Assembly: GCF_011075055.1 (NCBI RefSeq)
Contig: NC_058145.1
Span: 16,427,894 to 16,491,893 of the forward strand
Direction: 5' to 3'
Length of the DNA: 64,000 nucleotides
DNA from: Mangifera indica
Taxonomy: Eukaryota > Streptophyta > Magnoliopsida > Sapindales > Anacardiaceae
Positions within the stretch are counted from its first letter, which is position 1, and every line of letters begins with the position of its first letter. The translations under genes were made by a program, and so were the position numbers. The notes under the pieces were generated by a model, which was not told the origin of the DNA, searched no databases, and saw only the letters and a list, made by a program, of their open reading frames with translations. Positions 1 to 12,386 of the stretch are shown here, piece by piece.

Positions 1-164
1 ATGTAATAAGTTTTTAGGCTTTTTAAATATTTTAATAAATGATAATTTTACTTCTGATAGTAATAATAAAATTTAATAGATGAGTAGATGTTTGAGTTTT
101 CGATAATTAATAGGTGAGAAATTAGATTTACATCAAAGCTTGGGTGGGAAATAGTCATTTGGCC
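1..164. mobile_element. Right arm of a Mutator-like miniature element, cut by the window edge
   Basis: The segment ends with GGGTGGGAAATAGTCATTTG followed by GCC. This matches the right terminus of the complete 9-bp-TSD elements found inside the nsLTP units (for example 20505-21426). The left arm lies outside the window, so no TSD can be checked. The stretch from 165 to about 524 is AT-rich and shows no gene. Confidence 0.55.
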
Positions 165-524
165 TTTTATTTTTTTGTATCACCTGAGCAGTTAAAACTT
201 AAATCTCATCTTTTGGTGTTTTGTAAATCTCAAATCCAAACTCTTTTGTGATTTGTTAGGATTTCATATTTAGCCAATTAAACTAGCTTTTGAAACAACC
301 TTTACAAATAAATTTGAAACTTCGACAATGGCAAAAGTAAAGTTAGGAGTTAGTAAATTTTCCCCTTAAAAAGAATCAAAAGCTAATTTATATAATCCAC
401 TTTAGCTGTGATCAGTTTGGAGAAAACAATTTGTGTTCGGTTATATTAACATGTGTAAATATAACTATTGAGTTTAATTAATATTAAAATATTATTTTAA
501 ATAATATTATATAAATTTTTTAAT

Positions 525-1409
525 GGAAAAGTACTGTTTTCCACCCAAATTTTAGCCCAATTTCAAAGTTACAACCACGGGAGATGAAAAGCTCAAACTC
601 CTACTCATGACCAAACTTCTGTTAATTTTTTCTATTAAAAAGAGGGATAAAATAGTCATTTTACTGTTTATATTAAAAGTTATAAAATTTATTATTTTTC
701 CCTCCTCCAAGGTTTTAGAAATTAATATTTCACTTTTATATAAAATTCTTTGAAAAGTAACATTTTCACCCTCAAACCTAATGTTTCCATATTTTTCAAA
801 ACTCAGTCATCTCTCATAACTTTCAAAAATAGCAATTTCACCCTCACTCTTCAACTTTATCTTTTAACGTCATCTTCGACCCCCTCCTTCTCCTGGTGCG
901 ACTATGGTGGTGCAACGAAGAGATCTTCATCTCCTCATCGTATAGTGTGATAAAGAGATGAAGATTTCTTCGTCGCACAACCTAGATGACGAAGGATGAT
1001 GTTTCATCGCTCGTCGCGTCGTCCTTCGTCTGTTCTTCTAGATTTGGATGACATTTCATCGTCTAGATCTGAGCGACGAAGGTTAGTCCTTCGTCGTTCT
1101 TTGTAGTCGGAGAAGAGAGATCGGTGGAAAGCGTCGATCGTTGATGGTAGTCAGAGGAGGAAGCAAACCCTAGGGGTGAAATCTAAACTTTTTAAATTTT
1201 GATGATGGGTTGAAGTATTAGTTTTTAGAACTCAGAGGGGGAAAATGACAAAATTTAAAAATTTTAAAATTTATACGTAAAATAATGATTATACCCCTAT
1301 CTCCAATCAAAAATTTAGATAATAATTTGGTCATAAGTAAGAGTTTGAACCTTTTATCTCTTGTGAATGTGATTTTAAAATTTCATTAAAATTTAGATGA
1401 GAAATAGTT
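525..1409 (+). mobile_element. Decayed Mutator-like miniature inverted-repeat element
   Basis: The ends are diverged inverted repeats (left GGAAAAGTACTGTTTTCCAC; right arm ends GAGAAATAGTTTTTTTCTC). The interior repeatedly uses GACGAAGGA and CGTCGTC words, as in the intact element at 15993-16859. A spurious reading frame at 750-950 is homologous to the one on the opposite strand of that element, so the two are the same family in opposite orientation. No clean TSD was found. It has no coding capacity. Confidence 0.6.
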
Positions 1410-2427
1410 TTTTTCTCTTATTTTAAAAATATAAATATCATATAATTAAATATTATTTTATTTTAATTTAAAATTAATTTAATTATATTATTTTACTTCA
1501 AATATACAGAGACAAAATAAAATTACAGTAAAGTTGACAGAGAGAGGGTAAAGGTGAAATAGTATGAGAAGGTTGGAGCAACGTTGATGGAAAGTTGATA
1601 GATTTGGAGGTGAATTTAGATCGATGAGAACTTTAAGGAGAGTAGACTTGAAGTCGTTTATGATAGAAGAGCGGTGGGCTTCGAGGTCGTGGGTTGTTTA
1701 TTTGGAAGCATGTAGAATGTTGGGAACAAACCATTGGCAAATGGATCGAAGGGAGTGAAAAACTGAAAAGGTAAAGAAAATAAAGGATTAGGCCTCGCGA
1801 GAAGAGAGGATTAAGAAAGATCGAGATGATTGGTATAATTGAGGGACCAGAAAGAGAGAGAGAGAAAGGAAAGGGGTATGTCGACGAGACGGTAGGATTT
1901 TTTAGCTGCTGTTAAATCACCGTCCAATTCTTTTACGTTTAAGTTTAACTAATTAAACTGAATAGTGGGTGTGAAAATGAAAACTTTCAAACTTAAAAGG
2001 TAGAAAGTTAGTTCATCAAAATTTGGGTAAAAAAATTTGGCCCTAAAAAAAAAAAGATTTTTAAGTTCCGTCACATGTCTGGTGCGAGGGAGGTGCAATT
2101 GTTTCTATCGCAAACCGTTGACATCTTGACGGTGTTTCAAATGCCGATGCCCAGATTTATCTGCAAAATAAATTGAAGATTATTTTATTCCTTATTATAA
2201 TTTAGTTTGTATGTATCGTCATGGATTTAATAAGGAATGCGTGTAATTTCTGAAATTATTTTGAAAATAGTCCTAAAAAAATAATTGAAGTGTTTGATTT
2301 TACGCAGAATCCGAAGTTGACACTTCCAAAACCTACCGACTCTGTTGGTTTTACTGGTAACACCGAATCGCTTCTTCATTTTTTTCAACGACTCTGTACG
2401 GCAGCAGCAGACCAGTTCGTGGTTGGT
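1410..2427. other. Spacer, 5' flank and leader of the RELCH-like gene
   Basis: AT-rich up to about 1500, then purine-rich with short GA runs (about 1852-1875). No gene was recognised. The stretch from about 1960 to 2045 ends in a sequence resembling a degraded arm of the local Mutator-like family. From about 2310 the composition becomes more balanced, which fits the transcribed leader of the downstream gene. No convincing TATA box was identified. Confidence 0.4.
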
Positions 2428-2451
2428 ATGAGCGTGATTACCAGAGAGTGA
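2428..2451 (+). promoter_or_regulatory. Seven-codon upstream ORF in the leader
   Basis: An ATG at 2428 opens a reading frame of seven codons (MSVITRE) that ends at TGA 2449-2451, three bases before the main ATG at 2455. The uORF is in the same frame as the main ORF, so the stop prevents an N-terminal extension. It could lower translation or require reinitiation. Whether the transcript includes it depends on the unmapped transcription start. Confidence 0.45.
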
Positions 2452-2454
2452 AGA

Positions 2455-5400
2455 ATGGATATAGAGAGATCGTCGCTGTGCAATTGCGTGGTGAATTTCT
2501 TATTGGAAGAGAAATATCTGTTGACGGCGTTCGAGCTCTTACAAGAGCTCCTTGAAGATGGCAGAGACGATCAGGCCATTCGCCTCAAACAATTCTTTTC
2601 TGATTCAACTCAGTTCCCTCCCGATCTCATCTCTCGCTTCAACTCTCTTCGAGGTTACTCCAACTTCTTTATCTTTAAAATGCTCACTGTGCAAATCTAG
2701 AGATTCGAAGTTACAGTATGAAATTATAACGTTAAGACTCTGTGATCAGAAGCTTTTGCTTAGCTTTTACCTTATATAAACGATGCGTTTTGATTGTTGA
2801 ACAGGAAATGTTGTTAGATTAGGCTATACTCTATATTGAGTCATAAAACTTAAAAACACCAGTGGTGACATGACATTCCGGTAAAATATAGTTTGTTGTT
2901 TCTTTGGTGGTGCTTGAGAAATCCTTATTTTGAGCATTCAAAGTTTATGAAACCATATTCAAGATTCATTGTACTGTGGGGAGCTTTTAGTTCTGATATT
3001 TGATTTTTATAGTGTGTGGGCTTCATTGTTCAGTGACAATGTAATGGAAGTTAAAATTTCATTTTTTGAATGGTCACTCAAAGGGAGATTACTTATTGAT
3101 TGTAAATGAAGAAAAAAAAAAGAATTGATATTTGATGATCTTTAATCATATTTGTCTATTTAAACTAAATATTTGGGTGTCTTTTGTTATTGGATATGAA
3201 CATAAGAAAAAGGCTTGTCATTAGAGTTGAAAACGTTAAGATGAAGTCAAATGATTGTGGAAAACTCAACTCCTTTCTTTGAGGGTTTATTAAATTTGTT
3301 TTTTTCACAGAGAAATTAGTAGTAGGTGTGCAGAAGGAAGAGTAGCATGACATTCACGAATAATGCAGTTAAAATGTCTGCGATGGAGAGAAGAGTGTTT
3401 TTTTTTTTTTTTCAGTAATCAACAACCAAATAATTTTGGTACAATCTTCTGAATAAACTTTGTCAGACAAGTACATGAATTCTCATAATTTACACCTTTA
3501 TGGCAGCAAATGATGAACATTGTTGATATTGTACTGAAATATTTTCTGGGCAGCAATTTTGATGCTTTGGTGTCACTGTTTTATTTTGAATTGCAGTTGC
3601 AGATCCTCAGAGTTTACTAGAAGAGAAATTAGCACTGGAAGAAAAATTAGCAATTAGTGATTATGAACTCCGTTTAGCGCAAGAGGACATTACGAAATTA
3701 AAGACTGATATAAACAAAAAGACTGATTTACCACAGGATAATTTGCATGGTATGTTTTCTGTTTGGGCTTTGATATTTGGAACTGTGAAATTTTTCTGTT
3801 TCCCTCTGAATAACACCTAACACATTTTCTGCATTACTCTATGTTATTTGGTTAACTGTGATCATCATACATGAGTGCATCACTTGTCCATGATGCGTTA
3901 CATTTTAGGAATTAATGGAACAATCTAGGGCCAATATTTGCCAAAAAATATATGGCTGCACATTAAGGAGTTTCTGTGCAAAAATAATGACACTTTTCTT
4001 CATTTTTAAGAGAAAAAAATTGACACTCATGCAGTTTTGTCTTGTCTTAAATTAGAATGTAGTTATACATCCCTCAGGATAAGTACTGCATAACAGTTGA
4101 ATACTGATATCAATGTTTCTGTCCTTATTTAGAACAAATTATGGATCTTTAAGTAATAGTCCTCCTTTGGTATTAGCTTATACTCATTATGCTTACTTGT
4201 TAGCTAGCTCTATGCTTTAGCCTTTTGTGAATTCTTTTCACTATTAAATGCATTTACAGAGTTAGATGCTGATGACAATGTACAACATGGAACTGAGATC
4301 CAACGAAAGAAGAGGGATGCATTTTTATCTGATTTGGGTCCTTTGAAGGATAATGAACGTAGAGATCTTAACTGTGCTGTAAAGGAATATTTACTTCTAG
4401 CAGGGTACCGGCTTACAACAATGACTTTTTATGAAGAGGTATGTTAAATTTCAATGTATATTTCATTTTCTTTGTTCTCTTCCTTTCATAATTTTATTTA
4501 AGTTTTGTTTGTGAGAGTTGAATTCTGAAACTATTAATTTAGGGGAGATTTCACTGACCTCCTGTGAGGTTTTCTGATTGTTCTCAGTTCTCTTAATTGC
4601 AACAAGTTATGAGAATAGACAGGGACCTGCCTTGATTATGCAAATTGTTCATTTGTTTATTGACCTGCTTTTGACTTGAAGACAATTTCATTGTTATTTT
4701 TTATTTAATTTCCAGAAAGCTAAAAAAGACATATCATTGGTCAAAAGGAAAGTCAGTGAACAATTTGGAATGCAGGTCCATGCTTATCTTCAAAACTTGT
4801 AGTTCTTATGTGTTTAGTTTTTAACTTTATAGAAAATGTTGACATTAAGAGGTTAAAATTTTAAAAGTAGCTGAATGCGTGTCTGTCTATTTGTTTGAGT
4901 AGCTTGTATTAAATATGATCCTAAGTTGTCAATACTCTTATTTCAGGTTACAGACCAAAACTTAGATGTTTGGGAGAACACACCTGCATGTGTACCAGAT
5001 GCCTTACGGCATTATTATTATCAGTATCTTTCATCCACTTCTGAGGCTGCTGAGGTATATTTTAAGACACAAGTCTAGTAGACTGGTTGCTTTTTATGCT
5101 TATATAGAGATGATAGTCAAAAGTTTTGTGTGCTTTTTTTTTGGGTTCACTGGGAGTAATACGAAGAGCTCAATGTGTGACCTGCGTTTTCTTTCTTCCC
5201 CTTGATGTGTATTATCTTCATGTTCCATTTCTTCTTAGGTGGGGTGCAAGATGTGGAGAGTAAATGATTAGTGCTGATATTTTTATTTTGATTTAGAAAT
5301 TCTTTTGTCTGCATGAGTATCTGATTGATGTTTTACATAAGACAAATTTGTTATCCTTGCGGAATTTAGTTAGCTGGTCTTGATCTCAAAGAATTGTTAT

Positions 5401-6392
5401 AGCCTATAAAAGTGATCTATTTATTTGTAGCCATGTTATCTACAAGAGTTGGAGGATTTAACGGATGCTTTTAACCATCAAACTGATAAGGATTTTTTAT
5501 GGTGTTGATTGTTATTGGAGCTCATTGGTGTTTGAGTTTGATTATTGTATATTATCTTGATTTTCAAGAACAAAGAGAACACATAGCATATTTTTACATG
5601 TTTTTCATAGAGAAATGCATTGGAATGTAGTGTTTATTATTGCAAGATTTTTTGCCAACTTGTGTTAATTAGAGAAAAATGTTTTTCTCACTTTTTTAAG
5701 GTAGTCTTCCAACTTATGTCTCAACTAATACTTGATCAAACTGACACAACATTCCAATTAACTTAGTAGTTACCAATTGGCACTGATCTTTCAAGTTGCT
5801 TACATCTTGGTGACCACTCAAAAACCTTAAAAATATGGGTAGCAATCATTCTTAATATTGAAATTACTTCATTTGTGAAGTTTGCCCTTGTGATTTACCA
5901 GATAATAAGCTGAATATACAATCATGCTTCAAAACTCATGGCAATTGATACTTCGAACTGTGATTTATGTCATATGTTTTTTTGTTCATGTTAGTATGAT
6001 ACCATTTTGTACATACTTTTTGCTTTCTTACATTTTGACTGACTTTTATTTTTTTATGTAATGTTTAGTCCCTTAATTGTGAATGCATAAGTTAAATGCT
6101 CTTAGATTTTGAACATTGTAGTCTTGGATGATTGATATTAGTAATTTTCTGTATAATTATTATTATTTGGAAATAAAAATTTCATCTGTCATGGATGTGA
6201 AAATTTCTGCTTTTGTTAAATTACCTGTATATATATAGAATTTTCTTGTCACTATCTTGTCTGGAATTGTTGTGGTTATCAAATTTTTTTATCTCTTTGT
6301 TGATTTCTGGTCCATTGTTGAAGAAACCTCAATCTCTTCTTTAATTTAGTTTAGTAGTTTTTAATCCAAAAAATAAAAAATAGTGAAATTCC

Positions 6393-6456
<64 letters not shown>

Positions 6457-9400
6457 ACGCTCCTTATGCTGCAGGAGAAAATTGCTATGCTTCGAGAAAA
6501 TGAGTCATTGCTAAAAGCGAATGAGAGTTTGAATATTGAAAAGGAGAGCTTACTGAAAAACAAAGAAGTTTCTGATGGTCAAATAAGTTTATTAACCAAA
6601 TCATTAGAAGCAGTTCATAAGGATCTTAAGGAAAGGGAGAAATTGGTAAGTTCACTCTTTAACATTCTCGCAAGCATTTTCATTTAATACTCGTATGTAG
6701 GCATATTCACTTATGCACTCTTGCAGGTGCAAGATTTGAGGAAGGCTTTGGAGCACCAACGGAAGGAACTTAATGATTGCAGAGCTGAAATTACTGCACT
6801 CAAAATGCATATTGAAGGATCCTGTTCTTCACAGAATTTGGTAGCTCCTGATGTTGATGTTGTCCAATCCCAGTCCTTGGAAAAATACAAGGAAGAGATA
6901 AAAGCTTTGCGGATGGAAATTGAAAGATTAAAGGCAAAGAGTACTAATGCTCCTGACTCTGTAGGCTCTGTCTATTCTGAGTCTACACAGACAGAAGAGA
7001 AAGTAGTTGAAGTGGACGAAAATAAATCTGTAACCTCTTACCCAATTAGTATGGTTGAAGTTTTAAACAGTGAAGAAGTTCAGTCATTGGCTACTCAGAT
7101 CCTTGATCATAGCACGATTAAACAACCTGAGGAAGCTTCACAAGAGGCATTGACAAATCTTTCAAATGCAAATAATGATTTAGAAAACAGTGAAAGTATT
7201 CTCAAACAGAATGATGAACCAACACCAGAGGACAGTGTGCTCAATTTGAAATCGGGCTGTCTTAGTGATGAAGCTGACAAAATGGCAAGTTCATTCTCCA
7301 TATTTAGGATAGCATATCCTTTCACCTTGGAATTCTATCTTTTGTCTTTGTTTGGTAAGGAATTCATGTTGCAGTGTTTGTGAAATTGTGTCAAAATTGG
7401 GAATATTCTATGTTGATCAGCTACTGTTAAAAAAAAAAATTCTAGAACCTTGAAACCTTTTTCCCTTTCTTTCAATCTAAACTTCTTTGACACAATTTAG
7501 CTGAAATATTATTGTACTTTGACAGGGTTTAGGAACTATTCAGATCCTTGCAGATGCCTTGCCCAAGATTGTTCCTTATGTTCTGATAAACCATCGGGAG
7601 GTTTGCCTTGAATCAATTTATTTTTATGAATGCATGTCTCTGGAATTTTTGTGTCGAGATTTACTTCTCATAATTTTGTTAACTATAGGAGCTTCTTCCT
7701 CTGATAATGTGTGCAATTGAGCGCCATCCAGATGGCAGCACACGAGATACCCTGACCCATTCACTATTTAATTTGATCAAACGTCCAGATGAACAGCAGA
7801 GAAAAATTATAATGGATGTAGGTGACTGCCTGGAATACACATTTATATGTTCCCACAATCCTGTAGGTTGATCATAATCCTGCTTCATTTGTCTTCATTT
7901 CAGGCTTGTGTTACCCTTGCTAAGAATGTTGGAGAGATGAGAACAGAAATGGAATTGCTTCCTCAGTGTTGGGAACAGGTAAGTTCTGTTCATGCCTTTG
8001 GAGGGACCTCATAGTTTACTTAATGTATCTCATGTTCTTAATTTTTGGTTGCAATTTTCTTCTTTAATGGATCACAGATAAATCACATGTATGAAGAACG
8101 TCGGTTGCTTGTTGCACAATCATGTGGAGAGCTTGCAGAATTTGTCCGGCCTGAGATTCGTGATTCTCTTATATTGTCTATTGTGCAACAACTGATAGAA
8201 GATGCAGCAACTGTTGTACGAGAGGCTGCTGCTCATAATCTGGCCTTGCTGCTCCCACTCTTTCCGAATTTGGACAAATATTTCAAGGTCAGCCTCACTA
8301 AATATGCTTCGAGGCAATCATGGCGAAGAATTCTGACTTGACAGTTTGGCTACAATGTAAGCTCTAGAACAGGTTGATGACACATGGTCTAGGGATTGGA
8401 GCCTTTTGCCTTTACCCTAATATGATGGCTTACAAGAAAAGAAGTAAAAGAATAAAATTATACATATATGAAGCTTCTCCAACATCTCAATTCTGTTTGT
8501 TGATAGGTGGAGGATTTGATGTTCCAGTTGGTCTGTGATGCCTCAGGAGTGGTGGTAGAAACTACACTTAAAGAACTACTTCCTGCTGTGATAAATTGGG
8601 GAAACAAATTGGACCATATTTTGAGAGTGTTACTTTCCTATATCTTGAGCTCTGCTGAGGTATCTTGTTTGTTGCCATTGATTTCTCACTTGTAATTTCA
8701 CAACTGGTTTGTGATGCTTTTTCCTCTTCAATGTTTTACTCTTCAAATATTTTCAGCATTGTCCACCTCTTTCTGGAGTCGAAGGGTCTATAGAGTCACA
8801 TCTGCATGTTTTAGGTGAAAGGGAGCGGTGGAATATTGAAGTTCTACTGAGAATGCTGGTAGAATTGCTTCCTTTTGTGCAGCAGAATGCAATTGAGACA
8901 TGTCCGTTTTCGGCTGCTTCAGTATCAGAGGGAGCTTTTCCTAGTTCCTTGCTTGAATTGTATGCCGGGTAAGCTCTGCTTTCTATTCAGTTCTTCTGAT
9001 TATTTTGTTCATTTCTTGGAGGAAAAATTATTTGTTCTTTTGAAAAGAAACTACAACATTGAATACTTCTCTGAGATTCTTATATCTGTCTAGCGGACAT
9101 GTTGATTGGCCAGCATTTGAATGGATGCATGCCAACTGCTTTCCTGATTTGATACAGCTGGCCTGCATGTTACCTCAGAAAGAAGATAATTTGAGAAACC
9201 TAGTTACTAAGGTATTTCTGTCTTATCGTGCTTTTTTACTTTGCATTGCTTGTCTTCATTTTGTTCTTTGCACTTGAGAATTTTTCTTCCATTTATTGCT
9301 AACCTGGAGAATGATGTTGCAGTTTTTGTTGGCTGTGTCAAAAAATTATGGAGATTCTTACCTAACACACATTATGCTGCCTGTATTCTTGGTAGCAGTT

Positions 9401-11291
9401 GGGGATAATGCTGATTTGACATATTTTCCTTCAACCATTCATTCAAGAATCAAAGGTAATGGACTCTTTATGTTTGTTGGTATTGTTTCAGATCTTGTTT
9501 TGTTATCTAATTGTTATTTGATTGCAGGTCTTAGGCCAAAAACTGCTGTGGCTGAGAAACTTGCTTCTATGTGTGTACTGCCGCTTCTCTTGGCTGGTGT
9601 TTTAGGCTCTCCTAGCAAACATGAACAATTAGCAGACTACTTGAGAAAGCTGTTAGTTGAAGGCGCCATGAAAGAGAATCATTCAGTGAAGTGCAGTGCT
9701 GAGATTAATAATGCCGTCCGCTTCGTCTGGTTGTTTAGTGATGTACAACTTTCAGCATTAATTATTTATATTTTTCTCCAACTTATCGATGTATTCTATA
9801 ATGCAGCACATTTGAAGAATATCATGGTATGGTATTTAATATTTTGTGGGAAATGGTCGTCAGCTCCAATGTTGATATGAAAATCAATGCTTCCAATCTT
9901 TTGAAAGTTGTTGTAAGTTACACTACTATGATGTGTCATTGGCAGTTATCCCTAACATGAATTTTCGAAACATTGACTTCATTTATACCACAGGTACCAT
10001 ATATTGATGCAAAAGTTGCCTCTACTCATGTTCTTCCTGCATTGGTTACTCTTGGGTCTGACCAAAACCTGAATGTGAAGTATGCCAGCATAGATGCATT
10101 TGGAGCTGTGGCACAACATTTTAAAAATGACATGGTGTGAATTTTTTCGGTTTTGACTTAATGTTTAAATTATAATGCTGCAGTCTCTGACACTGCCCTA
10201 ATAAATTTGACATTGTAGATTGTCGATAAGATTCGTGTTCAAATGGATGCTTTTCTTGAAGATGGATCCCATGAAGCAACTGTTGCTGTGGTCCGTGCAT
10301 TGGCGGTAGCAGTACCGCATACAACTGATAGACTTAGAGATTATATCCTAAATGAGATATGTTCTTGCTTAAGTTTTGTTTTTGTTTTTTATTTTGGTTT
10401 CTTTGGGTTTTATTTTTTCTTTTTTTGTTGTGGAATATATGCATTGTTTCTAGCATTTCAGTATCTTACTGGTTTCATGTTGTCTAGGTCATCAGTTTAA
10501 ACTGCTATTTCCTTAGCTTGATATACATTTGTTGTCCAAGATATTCCATCTTTCAGCAATACCAACTTCTTCAAGTGATCTTGTGCGTCGTCGTGAAAAA
10601 GCTAATGCTTACTGTGAATCAATTCGTGCTTTGGATGCTGCAGGTTTCCATCTTCTCAATTATATTTTCAGCATAACAAGTGCAGATGGTTATTTTAGTT
10701 TGTTCGAGTGAACATCAGCTGTCTTAAAATTAGATTAAAGAAATATAATTCATTAAATTGCATTTCTGAGTTTTTATGTTCATCTTACTTGAGACATTTC
10801 TGTTTTACAAACTACATTGCCTTTCTGTCAACTGCCTTAAATGCGGATTTGCATTTTCAGTTTTTGTTGTTTTGATGTTTAACTCAAATGCTGTGCTTGT
10901 TTTAGATCTTTCTGCTACCAGTGTCCGGGACTTCCTGATACCTGCCATACAAAACCTGTTAAAGGACCCTGATGCACTGGACCCAGCACACAAAGAAGCC
11001 ATTGAAATAATATTGAAAGAAAGGTCTGGTGGAACTCTTGAGGCCATCAGTAAGGTAGTGGGTGCTCATCTAGGGATTGCATCGTCTGTTACCAGCTTCT
11101 TTGGTGAAGGCGGGCTATTAGGCAAGAAAGAAATTTCAGAGCCACTGCCACCACCACCTGAGCTAGTGGAGTCCTCATCCACAGTCACCTTGCCAGTTTC
11201 TCCGGCAGAGGATACTAGATTCAGGCGAATCATGAGGGGGAATTTCACAGACATGCTCAGGAGCAAAGGTAAGACTGCAGAAGATAAATGA
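2455..11291 (+). CDS. RELCH: RELCH-like LisH/coiled-coil/HEAT-repeat protein, 20 exons
   Basis: Exons: 2455-2653, 3597-3749, 4260-4438, 4947-5054, 6475-6645, 6727-7284, 7526-7600, 7689-7817, 7904-7978, 8078-8287, 8507-8659, 8757-8968, 9094-9211, 9323-9455, 9528-9729, 9807-9912, 9994-10134, 10219-10342, 10527-10643, 10906-11291. They join in frame to 1182 residues, the length I recall for the Arabidopsis homologue (AT5G16210, from memory). A LisH motif lies near residues 7-39 and a second LisH-like segment near 153-177. Coiled coil covers about 70-110 and 214-320. An acidic, Ser-rich linker follows to about 455, then HEAT-like helices from about 457 to 1100. The C-terminal block contains RRIMRGNFTDMLRSK. 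The animal homologue RELCH/KIAA1468 binds RAB11 and acts in cholesterol transfer between recycling endosome and Golgi; the plant role is inferred only. Introns 6 and 18 are non-canonical. Confidence 0.93.
6395..6452. repeat. (AT)29 microsatellite in intron 4
   Basis: An uninterrupted AT run fills the 3' end of the 1420-base intron 4 and stops 22 bases before exon 5 (6475). It occupies the region where a branch point and pyrimidine tract are expected. Length variation could affect splicing; it is also a natural polymorphic marker. Confidence 0.95.
7285..7525 (+). other. GC-AG intron (intron 6)
   Basis: The exon ends AAATG and the intron begins GCAAGTT, the consensus for GC donors. Joining at 7284/7526 keeps frame and gives residues KMGLGTIQ, which fit the conserved protein. 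The nearest GT, four bases downstream at 7289, would shift the frame. Read-through into the intron gives a stop at 7381-7383. Confidence 0.85.
10343..10526 (+). other. U12-type AT-AC intron (intron 18)
   Basis: The donor is ATATCCTA, one base from the U12 consensus ATATCCTT. TTCCTTAGC at 10509-10517 matches the U12 branch-site consensus TTCCTTRAC, with the branch A at 10515, 11 bases from the terminal AC at 10525-10526. Splicing here restores DYLLSKIFHLS, as expected for the family. No GT-AG pair I tried gives an open junction with these residues. Confidence 0.9.
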
Positions 11292-12386
11292 TGTTTTTTT
11301 TTTGGGTCTCCCAGTTCAGTTAAACAAAGACCACCGTGCCATTATTTCTTCTTTGTTATTTATTGACATTCTTAGTCCATGGGTAGTTTTCTCCAAATTC
11401 TTAGAATGCAGATGTGGATCTTAATGCTTCACCTGAACTTGGCGCCTTCAACTAACTTGGTCATCTTGTAAAACTTCCCTAGTAATGAATTATGATTGAG
11501 AAACTTGCAATGACTTAGTCCTATCTGGGTTGAGAGATGATCAAACCCATAACCAAGTAAATGAATGTTGAATCAAATAATTTTGCAAGGTGTATTTGGG
11601 GTTTGATTCTTCTAAGTTTATATGATCGAGTAAAAATATTTTAAAGTCAAGCTGTATGTACATCATGAGAAACATTCGGCAGAAAGTGACAAAGCAAAGG
11701 TGGAGTTAGGGTTGGATTCAACTTTAGATGAGTACAAACTCATTTAAGTTTGAGCTCGTCGAATTTCTCTCAAAGTTGTTTTATTTTGACTCTCTTAATG
11801 ACAACCTAAATGAACTCCTCAATTAGCACTAACGTTGAAAGGCTGTCATCTGTAACCCTATTTACGATTGAATAATTGTATAGCCATGAAAAAGACTCTC
11901 ATCTGTTTATCATAAATTCTTGCTGCCCCAACTGCCCACTGTTATGTCTGACTATCTGTTTAAGAGAAAAGAACATTATCCAATTAATGGCACCTTCTCA
12001 CTTCCAAGATTTTAATGTTGATTGCTCAGGAATCATTATTTTACTGGTTTGTTTGTGGCTCCATGCGCCAACTCCCCCACATTTAAAGGACGATGGTAGT
12101 CCCCTAACCGATTACCAAATTATGCATCTAAACATTAATGAGGGACATGGAAAATGCACCGCCAAATCCATTCTTGGGATCTTTATTTAGCAGATACGTC
12201 CACTGCACATGTCTGACGGGTTTGAATTTTTCGAATTATATTGGATTAATATTAATTAAATAATTATTCTATACCGAACTCGGTTAGGTATTATTTAATC
12301 CTTCACCTGACAAATATCATTTTAACACTTATATTGTGAAACATCAACACTTCATTCTGGTAAATTTGAAAAATTACATTTTAATC
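11292..12386. other. 3' flank and spacer
   Basis: This holds the expected 3' UTR of the RELCH-like gene and then spacer. A 104-codon open frame at 11876-12190 lacks a proper ATG start, recognisable domains and coding-like composition, so I do not call it a gene. Confidence 0.5.

Noticed and set aside
1500..2000. Purine-rich strand that might be an exon or a small RNA gene
   Set aside because: No open frame of useful length, no splice signals and no RNA promoter boxes recognised.
4713..4774. Possible extra exon between exons 3 and 4 of the RELCH-like gene (TTTCCAG to ATGCAG|GTCCAT)
   Set aside because: Exons 3 and 4 join in phase 0 to give the conserved FYEEVTDQNLDVW; adding the segment inserts residues not expected in the family.
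7107..7325. Minus-strand 72-codon frame over exon 6
   Set aside because: Shadow of the coding strand in an exon; no homology or start context.
11876..12190. 104-codon frame with several cysteines downstream of the RELCH-like gene
   Set aside because: Begins at a non-ATG codon, lacks a signal peptide or recognised cysteine spacing, and no splice-site support.
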